The position numbers and the translations under genes were made by a program. The notes under the pieces were generated by a model. That model was not told the origin of the DNA and did not search any database. It was given only the letters and a program-made list of their open reading frames with translations. From Cellvibrio fontiphilus (GTDB taxonomy: Bacteria; Pseudomonadota; Gammaproteobacteria; Pseudomonadales; Cellvibrionaceae): a stretch of DNA of 64,000 bases. The stretch lies in NCBI RefSeq assembly GCF_035317345.1, contig NZ_JAYKTU010000003.1. The stretch is one strand, 5' to 3'. This document shows, in pieces, positions 27,306 to 37,220 of this stretch (position 1 is the first letter of the stretch; each line of letters starts with the position of its first letter).

Positions 27306-30300
27306 TTATTCGCCGCGCTGGCGGAAACTAACCAACAAACTGCCCAAAGATGCTGCTTTGGGTTTAACCAGCCAGAACTTACCGATGTAATCATCGAAGT
27401 TATCCAGCAGCTCTTGGCCCCAGGCACTTTCAGTCTCTTGTACAAATTCTTCAATCGTTGTGCGCAGGTGATGGCGATGCGCCTCTAAAGCCTCAGTGTT
27501 GATTCGATGAATGTCCACCAACTCGTGATTGTAACGATCCACAAAGTCATTGGCTTCATCCAACACATAGGCAAAACCACCGGTCATACCAGCACCGAAG
27601 TTCACACCGGTTTGCCCCAGTACTGTGACCACACCGCCCGTCATATATTCACAGCAGTGATCGCCCGCACCTTCCACTACCACATGGGCACCGGAGTTAC
27701 GTACACCACAGCGCTCGCCTGCCGTACCTGCAGCAAACAGCTTGCCGCCAGTCGCACCATACAGACAGGTGTTACCCAAAATACTGGTTTTGTTCGATTT
27801 GAAACCGGAGCTGCGCGGTGGGCGAATTACCAGCTTGCCGCCAGCCATACCCTTGCCGACGTAGTCGTTAGCATCACCTTCCAGATACATTTCCAGACCA
27901 CCGGCGTTCCACACACCAAAACTCTGGCCGGCAATACCGGTCAGCTTCAGTTTGAGTGGTTTGTCAGCCATGCCCTGGTTGCCGTAACGCTTGGCAATTT
28001 CACCGCTAATACGAGCGCCTATGGAGCGGTCGCAGTTGGTGATGTGGAACTCAAACTCACCACCGGTTTTGGCTTCAATCGCAGGTAACAACACCTTGAT
28101 CATTGCCTCGGCGGTTTCACCTTTATCGAAAGGCTCGTTTTTGCTAACGGCACACAATTGCGGCTTGGTGGCCAAATAATCATCGGTGTAGATGATGGGG
28201 CTCAAATCCAATTGCTGTTGCTTGGTAGTTTCACCTTCCAACACTTGCAGTAAGTCCACACGGCCAACCAGCTCGCCCAGGGTGCGAACCCCCATGCGGG
28301 CCATCCACTCACGGGTTTCCTCGGCGACAAACTTGAAGAAGTTCATCGCCATTTCCACTGTACCTATGTAGTGATCTTTACGCAGTTTGTCCTGCTGGGT
28401 AGCAACACCGGTAGCGCAGTTGTTCAGGTGGCAAATACGCAGGTATTTACAACCCAAGGCAACCATCGGGCCAGTACCAAAGCCGAAGCTCTCAGCACCG
28501 AGCATCGCCGCTTTTACTACATCCAAACCAGTTTTCAAACCGCCGTCGGCCTGTACGCGAACTTTATCGCGCAGATCGTTAGCGCGCAGGGTTTGATGGG
28601 TTTCAGACAAGCCCAATTCCCACGGCGAACCCGCGTATTTAATCGAGGTCAAGGGGCTGGCCGCGGTACCGCCGTCATAACCGGAAATGGTGATCAAGTC
28701 GGCATAGGCCTTGGCTACACCGGCAGCAATAGTACCTACACCGGGGCGAGACACCAGTTTCACCGAAACCAGTGCATCCGGGTTCACTTGCTTCAGGTCG
28801 TAAATCAGCTGGGCAAGGTCTTCAATCGAGTAGATGTCGTGGTGCGGCGGTGGTGAAATCAGGGTTACCCCAGGAACAGAGTGACGCAGGCGCGCAATCA
28901 GCGCATTCACTTTACCGCCGGGCAGCTGGCCACCTTCACCGGGTTTCGCACCCTGGGCAACCTTAATTTGCAGCACTTCGGCATTCACTAAGTAAGCGGG
29001 TGTCACCCCGAAGCGACCAGAGGCCACCTGCTTGATTTTGGAGGATTTCACCGTGCCGTAACGCGCAGGATCTTCACCGCCTTCGCCCGAGTTGGAACGA
29101 CCACCCAAGCGGTTCATGGCTTCAGCCAAGGCCTCATGCGCTTCAGGCGATAAGGCGCCGAGCGACATTCCCGCCGAATCAAAACGTTTGATAATACTTT
29201 CTACCGGCTCCACTTCTGACAGAGGAATTGGTTTGCACAGGTCTTCGCGAATTGCCAGTAAGTCGCGCAGCATGGATACCGGACGCTTGTTCACCAAGTC
29301 GGCATAGTTGCGCCAAAGCGCGTAGTTACCACTCTGCACCGCCTTTTGCAGGCTCTGCACTACATCAGGGTTGTAAGCGTGATATTCGGAGCCGTGCACA
29401 TATTTGAGCAGACCACCTTGTACAATTGGCTTGCGCTCGATCCAGGCGGTTTGCGCCAGGATTTTCTGATCGGCTTCCAAGTCCTCAAAACGCGCACCAC
29501 CAATACGAGAAGGAGTGCTCTCAAAACACATACCAATCACTTCTTCCGCCAGACCAATAGCTTCAAACAGCTGGGCGCTACGGTATGAGGTAATGGTGGA
29601 AATACCCATTTTCGACAGGATTTTGAGCAAGCCTTTGTCGATACCCTTGCGGTAGTTTTTGTAGGCAGTGTCGACATCCGTTAACAGCTCACCCGTCTCA
29701 ATCAAGTCATTGAGCACGTGGTAGCTGAGATAGGGGTAAACCGCAGTTGCGCCATAGGCAATCAAAGCCGCTATCTGATGCGGGTCACGCGCACTGCCGG
29801 TTTCCACAATCAGGTTGGAATCGCAACGCAAGCCAACATTGGTCAGGTGCTGGTTAACCGCACCCACCGCCAGCAGGGCTGGAATTGGCAACAGGCCTTT
29901 TTCAAAGCCGTAATCGCTCAATACCATCAGCACCTTGCCAGACTTAACAGCCGCTTCAACGTCAGCACAGAGTTTGGTAAGTGCAGCCTGCAGGTTGGTC
30001 ACTTCGGGACTGTAGTAAAGCGAGAAGGTCGCCACTCCATAACCTGGGCGATTCATGCCCATCAGGCCACGGAATTTTTCGGGCGAGAGCACAGGCGACG
30101 TCAGGATCACGCGATCAGCATGTTCAGGCAACTCATCATAAACCGGCAACTCGCGGCCAAGACAGGTTTCCAACGACATCACAATCGCTTCACGCAGCGG
30201 GTCGATGGGCGGGTTAGTTACCTGCGCAAACTGCTGGCGGAAATAGTCGTAGAGCGAACGCTGCTGGCGTGACAGCACGGCCATAGGGGTATCGTCGCCC

Positions 30301-31757
30301 ATTGAACCAACAGCTTCCTGGCCACCTTCAGCCAACGGACGTAACAACTGGTCGCGCTCCTCAAAGCTCACCTGGAACATTTTCATGTTGGCTTTGAGGG
30401 CTATTCCTTCAATACCATTTTCTTTGGTATCGGTGTTCAAGGTGGACTCGATACGCAGGGCGCGCTCTTTCAGCCACTGTTTGTATGGCTTGCTCGACTT
30501 AAGCTGGTTGTCGATATCCTGGGTGTTGTGCAGGGTGCCAGTCGCGGTATCAATAGACATGATTTGACCTGGACCAAGGCGGCCCTTGGCCACTACATCG
30601 GCAGGATCATAGGCGTATACGCCCACTTCAGAGGCTACCGTGATCATGTCGTCCTTGGTGATTACCCAGCGCGATGGGCGCAAGCCGTTGCGGTCAAGCG
30701 TACAGACCGCATAGCGACCATCGGTAATTACCAAGCCTGCGGGACCATCCCAAGGCTCGATATGCATGGAATTGTATTCGTAGAAGGCGCGCAGATCCGG
30801 GTCCATATTTTCCACGTTCTGCCAAGCCGGCGGCACCAGCATGCGAATGGCGCGGTGCAGCTCCATGCCACCCAGAGTCAGGATTTCCAGCATATTGTCC
30901 AGACTGGAGGAGTCAGAACCCGTGCGGTTTACCAGCGGAGTAACCGTGTGCAGCTCCGGCAGCAGCGGCGTTACGAACTTGGGCGTACGCGCTACCGCCC
31001 AGTTGCGGTTGCCCACAATGGTGTTGATCTCGCCGTTGTGCGCCAACATACGGAAGGGCTGCGCCAAAGGCCATTGCGGCATAGTGTTGGTGGAGAAACG
31101 CTGGTGGAACACACAGATCGCTGTCTCCAGGCGCTCATCGGCCAGATCCGCAAAAAAGCGTGGCAGATCAACCGGCATCATCAAACCCTTGTAGGACAGA
31201 ATGCCGGTGCTCAAGCTGGCAACATAAAAGGCTTTGTCTTCTTTCAAGCGGATTTCCGCTTTGCGACGCGCCATAAACAGCTTGGCGTTAACCTGCTCAA
31301 GCGGCAGGTCGGGGTTATTTACAAACAGGTGATTAAAAGTCGGCAGCGACTTCATGGCGATAGGGCCAAGACAGCTGGGGTCAACCGGCACTTCACGCCA
31401 GCCAGCAACGATCAGGCCTTGGGCAGTCAACTCTTCAGCGACCACTGCACGCGCCTTATCGGCTTGGGCCGGGTCGCGGCTGAGCATAATCGCACCCACA
31501 CCATAAATAGAGGTCAGCTCGGCACCACAGGCTTCCTTGGCGACGGCGCGCAAGAAACTGTCCGGCTTCTGGATCAATAAACCACAACCGTCGCCGGTTT
31601 TGCCGTCTGCATTGATACCACCTCGGTGGGTCATGCACGTCAGCGCTTCGATTGCCGTAGTAAGCAGACGATGGCTGGTCTTGCCCTTTAAGTGGGCAAT
31701 CAAACCAAAACCGCAGTTATCTTTGAACTCGTCTATCTGGTAGAGGCCAGTGGTCAT
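27306..31757 (-). CDS. gltB: Glutamate synthase [NADPH] large subunit
   Basis: 1483 aa from the ATG at 31757; ATG at 31781 is an alternative and neither has a strong ribosome site. A short propeptide precedes Cys14 in DNCGFGLIAH, which becomes the N-terminal nucleophile of the glutaminase domain (about 14-430). The central domain, FMN/synthase domain (GANSGEGGEDP-type wording GGRSNSGEGGEDPARYG, about 920) and the Fe-S Cys segment CHLNNCATGVATQ (about 1130) follow, then the C-terminal beta-helix. It makes two glutamates from glutamine and 2-oxoglutarate. First gene of gltBD. Confidence 0.97.
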   Translation of the reverse strand: MTTGLYQIDEFKDNCGFGLIAHLKGKTSHRLLTTAIEALTCMTHRGGINADGKTGDGCGLLIQKPDSFLRAVAKEACGAELTSIYGVGAIMLSRDPAQADKARAVVAEELTAQGLIVAGWREVPVDPSCLGPIAMKSLPTFNHLFVNNPDLPLEQVNAKLFMARRKAEIRLKEDKAFYVASLSTGILSYKGLMMPVDLPRFFADLADERLETAICVFHQRFSTNTMPQWPLAQPFRMLAHNGEINTIVGNRNWAVARTPKFVTPLLPELHTVTPLVNRTGSDSSSLDNMLEILTLGGMELHRAIRMLVPPAWQNVENMDPDLRAFYEYNSMHIEPWDGPAGLVITDGRYAVCTLDRNGLRPSRWVITKDDMITVASEVGVYAYDPADVVAKGRLGPGQIMSIDTATGTLHNTQDIDNQLKSSKPYKQWLKERALRIESTLNTDTKENGIEGIALKANMKMFQVSFEERDQLLRPLAEGGQEAVGSMGDDTPMAVLSRQQRSLYDYFRQQFAQVTNPPIDPLREAIVMSLETCLGRELPVYDELPEHADRVILTSPVLSPEKFRGLMGMNRPGYGVATFSLYYSPEVTNLQAALTKLCADVEAAVKSGKVLMVLSDYGFEKGLLPIPALLAVGAVNQHLTNVGLRCDSNLIVETGSARDPHQIAALIAYGATAVYPYLSYHVLNDLIETGELLTDVDTAYKNYRKGIDKGLLKILSKMGISTITSYRSAQLFEAIGLAEEVIGMCFESTPSRIGGARFEDLEADQKILAQTAWIERKPIVQGGLLKYVHGSEYHAYNPDVVQSLQKAVQSGNYALWRNYADLVNKRPVSMLRDLLAIREDLCKPIPLSEVEPVESIIKRFDSAGMSLGALSPEAHEALAEAMNRLGGRSNSGEGGEDPARYGTVKSSKIKQVASGRFGVTPAYLVNAEVLQIKVAQGAKPGEGGQLPGGKVNALIARLRHSVPGVTLISPPPHHDIYSIEDLAQLIYDLKQVNPDALVSVKLVSRPGVGTIAAGVAKAYADLITISGYDGGTAASPLTSIKYAGSPWELGLSETHQTLRANDLRDKVRVQADGGLKTGLDVVKAAMLGAESFGFGTGPMVALGCKYLRICHLNNCATGVATQQDKLRKDHYIGTVEMAMNFFKFVAEETREWMARMGVRTLGELVGRVDLLQVLEGETTKQQQLDLSPIIYTDDYLATKPQLCAVSKNEPFDKGETAEAMIKVLLPAIEAKTGGEFEFHITNCDRSIGARISGEIAKRYGNQGMADKPLKLKLTGIAGQSFGVWNAGGLEMYLEGDANDYVGKGMAGGKLVIRPPRSSGFKSNKTSILGNTCLYGATGGKLFAAGTAGERCGVRNSGAHVVVEGAGDHCCEYMTGGVVTVLGQTGVNFGAGMTGGFAYVLDEANDFVDRYNHELVDIHRINTEALEAHRHHLRTTIEEFVQETESAWGQELLDNFDDYIGKFWLVKPKAASLGSLLVSFRQRGE

Positions 31758-31848
31758 AGGCTGATTCTCAACAAAAAACATTATCAAGGGATACGAAGGT
31801 TGGACACACAACGTTCATGCGAGAGTTGCGCCAAATTACATCCCAGAC

Positions 31849-31874
31849 AAAAAAGCCCCTGGGGTGTAGGGGCT
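31849..31874 (-). terminator. Terminator-like hairpin in the gltB leader
   Basis: On the minus strand a 7-bp GC-rich stem (31854-31860 with 31868-31874), loop of seven, runs into six U. It lies about 92 bp upstream of the gltB start and about 140 bp after the lipoprotein gene at 32014. It may end that upstream transcript, or act as an attenuator if the gltB promoter lies further up. A second hairpin (31959-31966 with 31972-31979, loop AAAAA) precedes it. Confidence 0.7.
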
Positions 31875-32013
31875 AGGCAAATGGGCGCAGGATATTACCC
31901 GCTTGGAGGGGCATTAGCAAGACAAGCGGGATTAAGCAGGCGCGGAATTATGCGTCAAGCTGGCGCAAAAAGCGCCAGCAGCCACGGCTGCTATTTTTTA
32001 AAAGAAAGGCGAA

Positions 32014-32472
32014 TTATCGGGATGCTTTCCAGCGCTCAGGCGTCAAGGTTTGTTTGCCCCCAAAGGCGGCCTTATCAGCTTCGGTTGCACTCTCCTTGCA
32101 CTCACCCCTTACCCACAGATGGTATCGGGAGATACTGCGATCCAACTCAAAAAAACCGTCGCGGCAATAACCCGCTTTTTCCACCACATAACCGGTATTC
32201 TGCAGCAGCCGCTCATGGGTATTGCGCCCTACATTAACGCCCCCCTCATAAAAATCACGGCGAGTATCGCGGCCATCGCGACTGACACGGATGTGATTGG
32301 GAATTTGCTCCTCTGGCCAGCGCAGGCGATAGGTAAACATCTTGCTTTGATTGGGGAGAACCTCAACCTCCAGCGTTTCTGTCATGGCACTTTCCACATA
32401 ACTTCGACCATTTGAACTGCATCCCGCCAACAGGCTCGCACAGATAACCAGCAGCATCACGATATTTTTCAT
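32014..32472 (-). CDS. Small lipoprotein of unknown function
   Basis: 152 aa behind GGAGCAGGTGA. Lipoprotein signal with lipobox LLAGC (Cys18), so the mature part is about 135 residues anchored to a membrane. It has a mixed beta-rich composition and two Cys residues (GYCRDG, RGECKE) that could pair. I do not recognise the family. It stands between gltB and a divergent FlgT-like gene. Confidence 0.8.
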   Translation of the reverse strand: MKNIVMLLVICASLLAGCSSNGRSYVESAMTETLEVEVLPNQSKMFTYRLRWPEEQIPNHIRVSRDGRDTRRDFYEGGVNVGRNTHERLLQNTGYVVEKAGYCRDGFFELDRSISRYHLWVRGECKESATEADKAAFGGKQTLTPERWKASR

Positions 32473-32609
32473 TCACCTGCTCCGCAATATAAATGGCGCC
32501 ACCGCCCTGATTCTTATGATTTCCGGACTAAAGAAAAGCCGCGGCGGGCCGATCTTAATCACAGTGCTACACCTTGTTTCACTATACCCGCATATCACCG
32601 GAGCCTGCC

Positions 32610-33734
32610 ATGGGTTCAAAAACTCTCCATACCCAGCTATCCCGGGCAATTCGATGCCTGTTGTTGACCAGCATACTGGCACTGAGTTCAACGCTCGCGG
32701 CCAGCCCACTGGTGCCGGATGATATAGCCTACAAACCGGGCGGCACTGTATCAGCTGATGCAAAGGCGAACACTGGCGTGATTGTAGGCAGCGCACAACT
32801 GCCAATCCCAGACACACCAACAACCGCACAGTTCAATGCCAGACCAGCCGTACGCCAAAACCAATGCACCGACCAGCGTCGGGCACACAACCATTTGGGC
32901 AAATCACTGGTGATCACCCGCTTTACCAATAGCAACCCGCAGACCGCAAATGCCGGCAACCTGTTCGCCGCCGAATCCGGCATGGCGGAGTTAATCCGCA
33001 CTTATTTGACCCAAGCCAACCCCATGCTTGGCCCGAGCTTGATCCCGCTGGGTTTTGCCCTCCCCGACCTGAGCGAAACCCAGCGCAAGCAACAAGCGCA
33101 AAAAATTGCCCGTCACGCGCGCGCGCAATTTGTGCTGAGCGGCACTATTCATGACATGGCATTGACCGATGCCAATGCCACCTACAACCCGGGAATTTAT
33201 CGCCGCCTTGCCAACGGTTTTCATGACCTGACCGGCATTCAAAAATTCGACAAACGCACGCGCCTGTTTAGTGTGGAGCTTGAACTCCGCGATGGCTTTA
33301 CCGGTGAGCCACTACTCACCCGACATTACGCCACAAGCGGAATTTGGAATACGCGCAAGCCCATAGGTTTTGATTCGCCTGCTTTTGCCAAAACCCCCTA
33401 CGGCAAACAAATCCGCAAGCTTGGCAAAACCATCAGCAAAGAACTGGTTCAGACTCTGGATTGCCAGCCTTATATCGCCACCATCGAAGCTTACCCCGGG
33501 CAGAGCCAGGTAATATTGCAGGGCGGCGCCAATAATGGCCTGCAAGCCGGCGCGACCATGCAGCTCTACCAATTGGTAGTGGTGGGATCAAACACCGAAT
33601 ACCAGGTGAGCGAAACGCGCCTGGTTAAGCGCCCGACCCAGCTGCACCTGAGCGAGGTTTACCCCTCCCACAGCACCGCGGTGATTGAAGATGGCAGCTA
33701 CTTGAACGGCCAGTATCTGGCCGTGATTGATTAG
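32610..33734 (+). CDS. FlgT-like flagellar assembly protein (tentative)
   Basis: 374 aa from the ATG at 32610 (CGGAG eight bases upstream), chosen over the frame start at 32574. A Sec signal ends near LSSTLAASP. Residues about 85-265 look like the TolB-like middle domain of FlgT (KSLVITRFTN, AQFVLSGTIHDMAL, LFSVELELRDGFTGEPLL). The C-terminal stretch (about 285-374, QVILQGGANNGLQAGATM) looks like the FlgT SH3-like end. FlgT builds the H ring of sodium-type flagella in Vibrio. No flagellar gene is adjacent, so this is a family guess. It ends 2 bp from the stop of the converging halogenase. Confidence 0.6.
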   Translation: MGSKTLHTQLSRAIRCLLLTSILALSSTLAASPLVPDDIAYKPGGTVSADAKANTGVIVGSAQLPIPDTPTTAQFNARPAVRQNQCTDQRRAHNHLGKSLVITRFTNSNPQTANAGNLFAAESGMAELIRTYLTQANPMLGPSLIPLGFALPDLSETQRKQQAQKIARHARAQFVLSGTIHDMALTDANATYNPGIYRRLANGFHDLTGIQKFDKRTRLFSVELELRDGFTGEPLLTRHYATSGIWNTRKPIGFDSPAFAKTPYGKQIRKLGKTISKELVQTLDCQPYIATIEAYPGQSQVILQGGANNGLQAGATMQLYQLVVVGSNTEYQVSETRLVKRPTQLHLSEVYPSHSTAVIEDGSYLNGQYLAVID

Positions 33735-33736
33735 CC

Positions 33737-35242
33737 TCACTCAATGGCTGGCGCACCAAAACGACCGGCCAGATAGTCATCGTGTGTCGGCAAGGTTTTA
33801 ACCATGCTGAGAATGGCGGAACGTGCAAGCTTGAGGTTCTCGTTGATCTGCTCCAGCTCGATGCTATCCACACGCGGACTGTATTTAGCAGGGCGAATCC
33901 CCATACCTTCAAAAATGGACTGCCAACTGGCACTGCGAAATAGCTCCTCCCGCTCTTCACGCACTATCCCGTGCGCTTTGAACAAATCAATGCGCTCGCG
34001 CAGTGAATCAGGCAAAGGCATGGTTTGACACCAGCGCCAAAAATCGCTGTCGCGACGCTCACTGGTACAGTAGTGCAAGACGATAAAATCCCGCACCTCC
34101 TGATAGTCCGCCGCCATACGCCGGTTGTACTCGCGCTGCAGACTGGGCTCGCAGTCGCGGTCGGGGAAAAAGCGCAACAAATAATCCATGCCGCGCGCAA
34201 TCAAGTGAATGGCGGTGGACTCCAGCGGCTCTACAAAGCCAGCCGACAACCCGAGCGCCAAACAGTTGTTTTTCCAAAAAACAGTGCGCCGCCCCACCCT
34301 GAAATTCACTACCCTGGGGTCATTGATGCGCGGTGCATCAAGGCTCCCCAGCAGAGTGCTCTTGGCCTCGGCATCACTACAGAAGCGGCTGGCATAAACA
34401 TAGCCGTGCCCGGTGGCATTGCGCAGCGGAATACGCCAGGACCAGCCTGACTTACGCGCGGTCGCCGTGGTGTAGGGCATACGCGAACCAGCCGCCGCTG
34501 TTTTTACCACCAAGGCGCGATCACAGGGCAAATAGTCAGACCAATCCTCAAACCCGGCACCCATCACCCCCTCACTCAGGAGCGCGCGAAAGCCCGAACA
34601 ATCGATAAAAAAATCCCCTTCAATCCGGCGACCATCGGCCAAGACCAGCGCCGACATGAAGCCAGCTTCATTGCACTCGGCTGCCACATAATTGCCCTCG
34701 CTGCGCACCACACCGCGCGCCTCGGCGTAGCGACGCAAATAGGCAGAAACCAATTTGGCGTCCAGATGGATGGCGTATCCCGCGCCGCCGATAGGCGTAT
34801 TGGCCGCCTGCGAGGGCAAAAAAAATCTCCCCTGTGCTGCCATTACCGAGCAGGGCGCAAAATCCTGTAGCGGGTAATTACCGCCTGCCATAGTGGATTT
34901 GAGCCAGCACTGGTAAAAATCCTGAGCACCGATCCGCTGTCCCAGAGCACCATAGGGATGGAAGTAAGATTCGTTTTTATTGCGCCAATCTACAAACTTG
35001 ATGCCCAACTTGTAACAAGCCTGGGTCTCGCGAATAAAATCTTCCTCGTCTATGCCGAGACTGGTGATCAAACGCAAGACCGGCGGGATAGTAGATTCAC
35101 CCACACCCACCGAGCTGATTTCATCGGATTCGATTAACTCAATGGCACAGAGATCGCGGCGCACATGGGCCGCCAGCATTGCGGCCGCAATCCAGCCTGC
35201 AGTACCACCACCGAGGATCACAATTTTTTTAATGGGATTCAT
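33737..35242 (-). CDS. Second flavin-dependent tryptophan halogenase family protein
   Basis: 501 aa from the ATG at 35242, with ACGGAG upstream. FAD-binding GGGTAGW (11-17), halogenase lysine in ACYKLGIKFVDW (Lys78), WSWRIP (about 268-273), and SAGFVEPLESTAIHL (about 345) with the partner glutamate, so all key residues are present. The start codon overlaps the stop of the upstream LysR gene (ATGA), which implies translational coupling. Compared with the halogenase at 1-1133, it shares the motifs but differs in most other positions, so it is not a recent copy. The substrate is unknown. The C-terminal part is helical, as usual. Confidence 0.9.
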   Translation of the reverse strand: MNPIKKIVILGGGTAGWIAAAMLAAHVRRDLCAIELIESDEISSVGVGESTIPPVLRLITSLGIDEEDFIRETQACYKLGIKFVDWRNKNESYFHPYGALGQRIGAQDFYQCWLKSTMAGGNYPLQDFAPCSVMAAQGRFFLPSQAANTPIGGAGYAIHLDAKLVSAYLRRYAEARGVVRSEGNYVAAECNEAGFMSALVLADGRRIEGDFFIDCSGFRALLSEGVMGAGFEDWSDYLPCDRALVVKTAAAGSRMPYTTATARKSGWSWRIPLRNATGHGYVYASRFCSDAEAKSTLLGSLDAPRINDPRVVNFRVGRRTVFWKNNCLALGLSAGFVEPLESTAIHLIARGMDYLLRFFPDRDCEPSLQREYNRRMAADYQEVRDFIVLHYCTSERRDSDFWRWCQTMPLPDSLRERIDLFKAHGIVREEREELFRSASWQSIFEGMGIRPAKYSPRVDSIELEQINENLKLARSAILSMVKTLPTHDDYLAGRFGAPAIE

Positions 35243-36156
35243 GACAACTCCGTCAATTCCGGCTCGGTGGTAAAACTCCAATAGGCGCCGCTGCATATTT
35301 GAATGGAGCGACGCAATACATCGATCGCCTTGTGTCGCGGAAAACTGGCGCGCCACGCCAGCACCAGGGTACGACTTGCCCCCACCAGCGGCCGCGCTAT
35401 CAGCCGCGCGGCCGCACACAGGCCGGGAGTAGCTGCTGAACGCGGCACCACAGCCAAGCCCTGCCCTGCAGCAACCATATTGCGCAGGGTTTCAAGGCTG
35501 TTGATTTGATCGCCAACCGGCATAACGTCAACCAAGAGGGCTGATACTTGCTGGCGCAAACAGTGCCCCTGCGCGAGAAACAACAGCGGCTGACCGGTGA
35601 GCGCCGCGGGATCCACCACCGGGCTTGCGCCCAACACATGGGCTGGCGGCATTATGACCACCAGAGGCTCATCATATAAGGGCTGCACCACAATATCCGG
35701 CTCGCTAAATGGCAGGGACACCAGAATGGCATCCAAACTGCCCGCGCGCAGCTGGTTACAGAGCTCAGCGCTTACACCCTCGGTAACGGCCAGCGGCATA
35801 GTCACCACCTGCTGGGCGAGGTAGGGCACCAATTGCGGCAAAAGATAGGGCGCCAGGGTATGAATCACTCCCAGGGATAAGCGCCCCAGTAGCTGGCCAC
35901 TGCCAGCCTGGGCCAGTTGCCGCATATCACTGACACTGCAGAGCACTCGCCGCGCCTGATGAATAATCTCGCGCCCGAGCGCCGTAGGGTAAACACCGGA
36001 CTTGGTACGCTCAAACAGCACCACTCCCAACTCCTGCTCCAGCTTGCGTACCGACACACTCAAGTTGGGCTGGGTGACATCACAGCGCTGGGCCGCACGG
36101 CCAAAATGCCGCGTATCCGCCAATTCCACGATAAATCGCAATTCACTAAGGGTCAT
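35239..36156 (-). CDS. OxyR-like LysR-family regulator with one redox cysteine
   Basis: 305 aa from the ATG at 36156; the frame is open upstream but residues before MTLSELRFIVELAD are not LysR-like. The helix-turn-helix lies at about 5-60 (HFGRAAQRCDVTQPNLSVSV). The effector domain closely follows OxyR: GHCLRQQV carries the peroxide-sensing Cys, and NSLETLRNMVAAG follows. The second Cys of OxyR, nine residues later, is Leu here, so no intramolecular disulfide of the usual kind can form. It is translationally coupled to the halogenase downstream and divergent from the PEP-CTERM gene. Targets are unknown; both neighbours are candidates. Confidence 0.88.
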   Translation of the reverse strand: MTLSELRFIVELADTRHFGRAAQRCDVTQPNLSVSVRKLEQELGVVLFERTKSGVYPTALGREIIHQARRVLCSVSDMRQLAQAGSGQLLGRLSLGVIHTLAPYLLPQLVPYLAQQVVTMPLAVTEGVSAELCNQLRAGSLDAILVSLPFSEPDIVVQPLYDEPLVVIMPPAHVLGASPVVDPAALTGQPLLFLAQGHCLRQQVSALLVDVMPVGDQINSLETLRNMVAAGQGLAVVPRSAATPGLCAAARLIARPLVGASRTLVLAWRASFPRHKAIDVLRRSIQICSGAYWSFTTEPELTELS

Positions 36157-36369
36157 AAGCACCAACCAAAATAGAGATACCCAAGTTTGCACTGCCCAGC
36201 CAAACGACGCAAAATCCCATCTCCAATTTGGTGTCGAGTTTTTTTTCATATGGATTCAAACGCCAGCCTTTTGTGAACAGCATCACCTTTCAAATCAACA
36301 AATTAGATGAGCTGGCACCTAATTTGCTTTCACCTGCAAATTGTCAAATCAACCATCTTGGATATAGTC

Positions 36370-37176
36370 ATGCGCACACTTGTAAACCTGCTTGGATGCA
36401 TCAGCCTGCTAGCCGCCACCTCCGCAGTGGCCGGACCTATCAGCATCAACCTCAACACTCCTGATTCACGCGATGGCATTTTTAGCAGCACCTATGCCAT
36501 GCAGTACAACTATAACGAGGGCGACCTTAACCTCTCGGTCACTGGCTGGTCTTACGGCAAAACCTCCACCCAAACCTGTACCAAGTACAACAAATGGGGC
36601 CAATGTACCGCCTACAAAACAACTACCAGCGTAAAACAAGCGATTGAACAAGATTACGTTGGCAAGTGGGATGGCTTGGGCGTGGAAAAAACCGACAGCC
36701 CCAACCACGCTGTGGATAACGAAGGCGGTGATTTTGATATGCACCTGCTCTCCTTCGATCAAATGGTCATAGTAGACAGTCTGGATATGGGCTGGATCTC
36801 CAACGACAGCGATGTGACTGTGCTGGCATACACTGGCACCAATTTCGATAGCGCTTCACTGCTCGGCAAAAAATGGCAAGACCTGTTGGGCATGGGCTGG
36901 GCGCTGGTGGGCAACTACTACAATGTGGACTACCACCCCAATAGCGGCAAAATCAACGCCGGCAAAGTGGTTGCGCAGCATTGGTTAGTCGGTGCCTACA
37001 ACGATGTATTTGGCGGCTTTACTGGCGACAATCTTAATAAAACCGGCGGCAATGATTACTACAAACTTAAAGGCGTCACCCTGGAAAAGCCCCCGGTAGT
37101 TGAAGTGCCTGAGCCAGGTACACTGCTATTGCTGGCACTGGGCCTACTGGGTCTGGGCGCGCGTCGCCGCTGTTAA
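36370..37176 (+). CDS. PEP-CTERM sorting domain protein
   Basis: 268 aa from the ATG at 36370, which starts a normal signal peptide (MRTLVNLLGC... ending SAVAG). The C-terminus has the full sorting signal: VPEPGTLLLLALGLLGLGA then RRRC, meaning PEP motif, hydrophobic helix and basic tail, for exosortase processing. The body (about 20-240) is rich in Tyr, Trp, Gly and Asn, with no recognised catalytic domain; TCTKYNKWGQC holds a likely disulfide. Such proteins are linked to exopolysaccharide and cell-surface matrices. No exosortase gene is in the window. The 213-bp gap to the divergent LysR gene is the likely shared promoter region. Confidence 0.9.
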   Translation: MRTLVNLLGCISLLAATSAVAGPISINLNTPDSRDGIFSSTYAMQYNYNEGDLNLSVTGWSYGKTSTQTCTKYNKWGQCTAYKTTTSVKQAIEQDYVGKWDGLGVEKTDSPNHAVDNEGGDFDMHLLSFDQMVIVDSLDMGWISNDSDVTVLAYTGTNFDSASLLGKKWQDLLGMGWALVGNYYNVDYHPNSGKINAGKVVAQHWLVGAYNDVFGGFTGDNLNKTGGNDYYKLKGVTLEKPPVVEVPEPGTLLLLALGLLGLGARRRC

Positions 37177-37193
37177 GACTTTGACTGGTTTGC

Positions 37194-37220
37194 AAAAGGG
37201 CGCCCTGTGCGCCCTTTTTT
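37194..37220 (+). terminator. Intrinsic terminator after the PEP-CTERM gene
   Basis: A 10-bp stem (37194-37203 with 37209-37218), loop CCTGT, then TTTTTT. It lies 17 bp after the stop. Confidence 0.9.

Noticed and set aside
30528..31580. A 350-codon plus-strand frame inside gltB
   Set aside because: It lies opposite a certain gltB reading frame, has no family-like motifs and no ribosome site; it is an antisense shadow.
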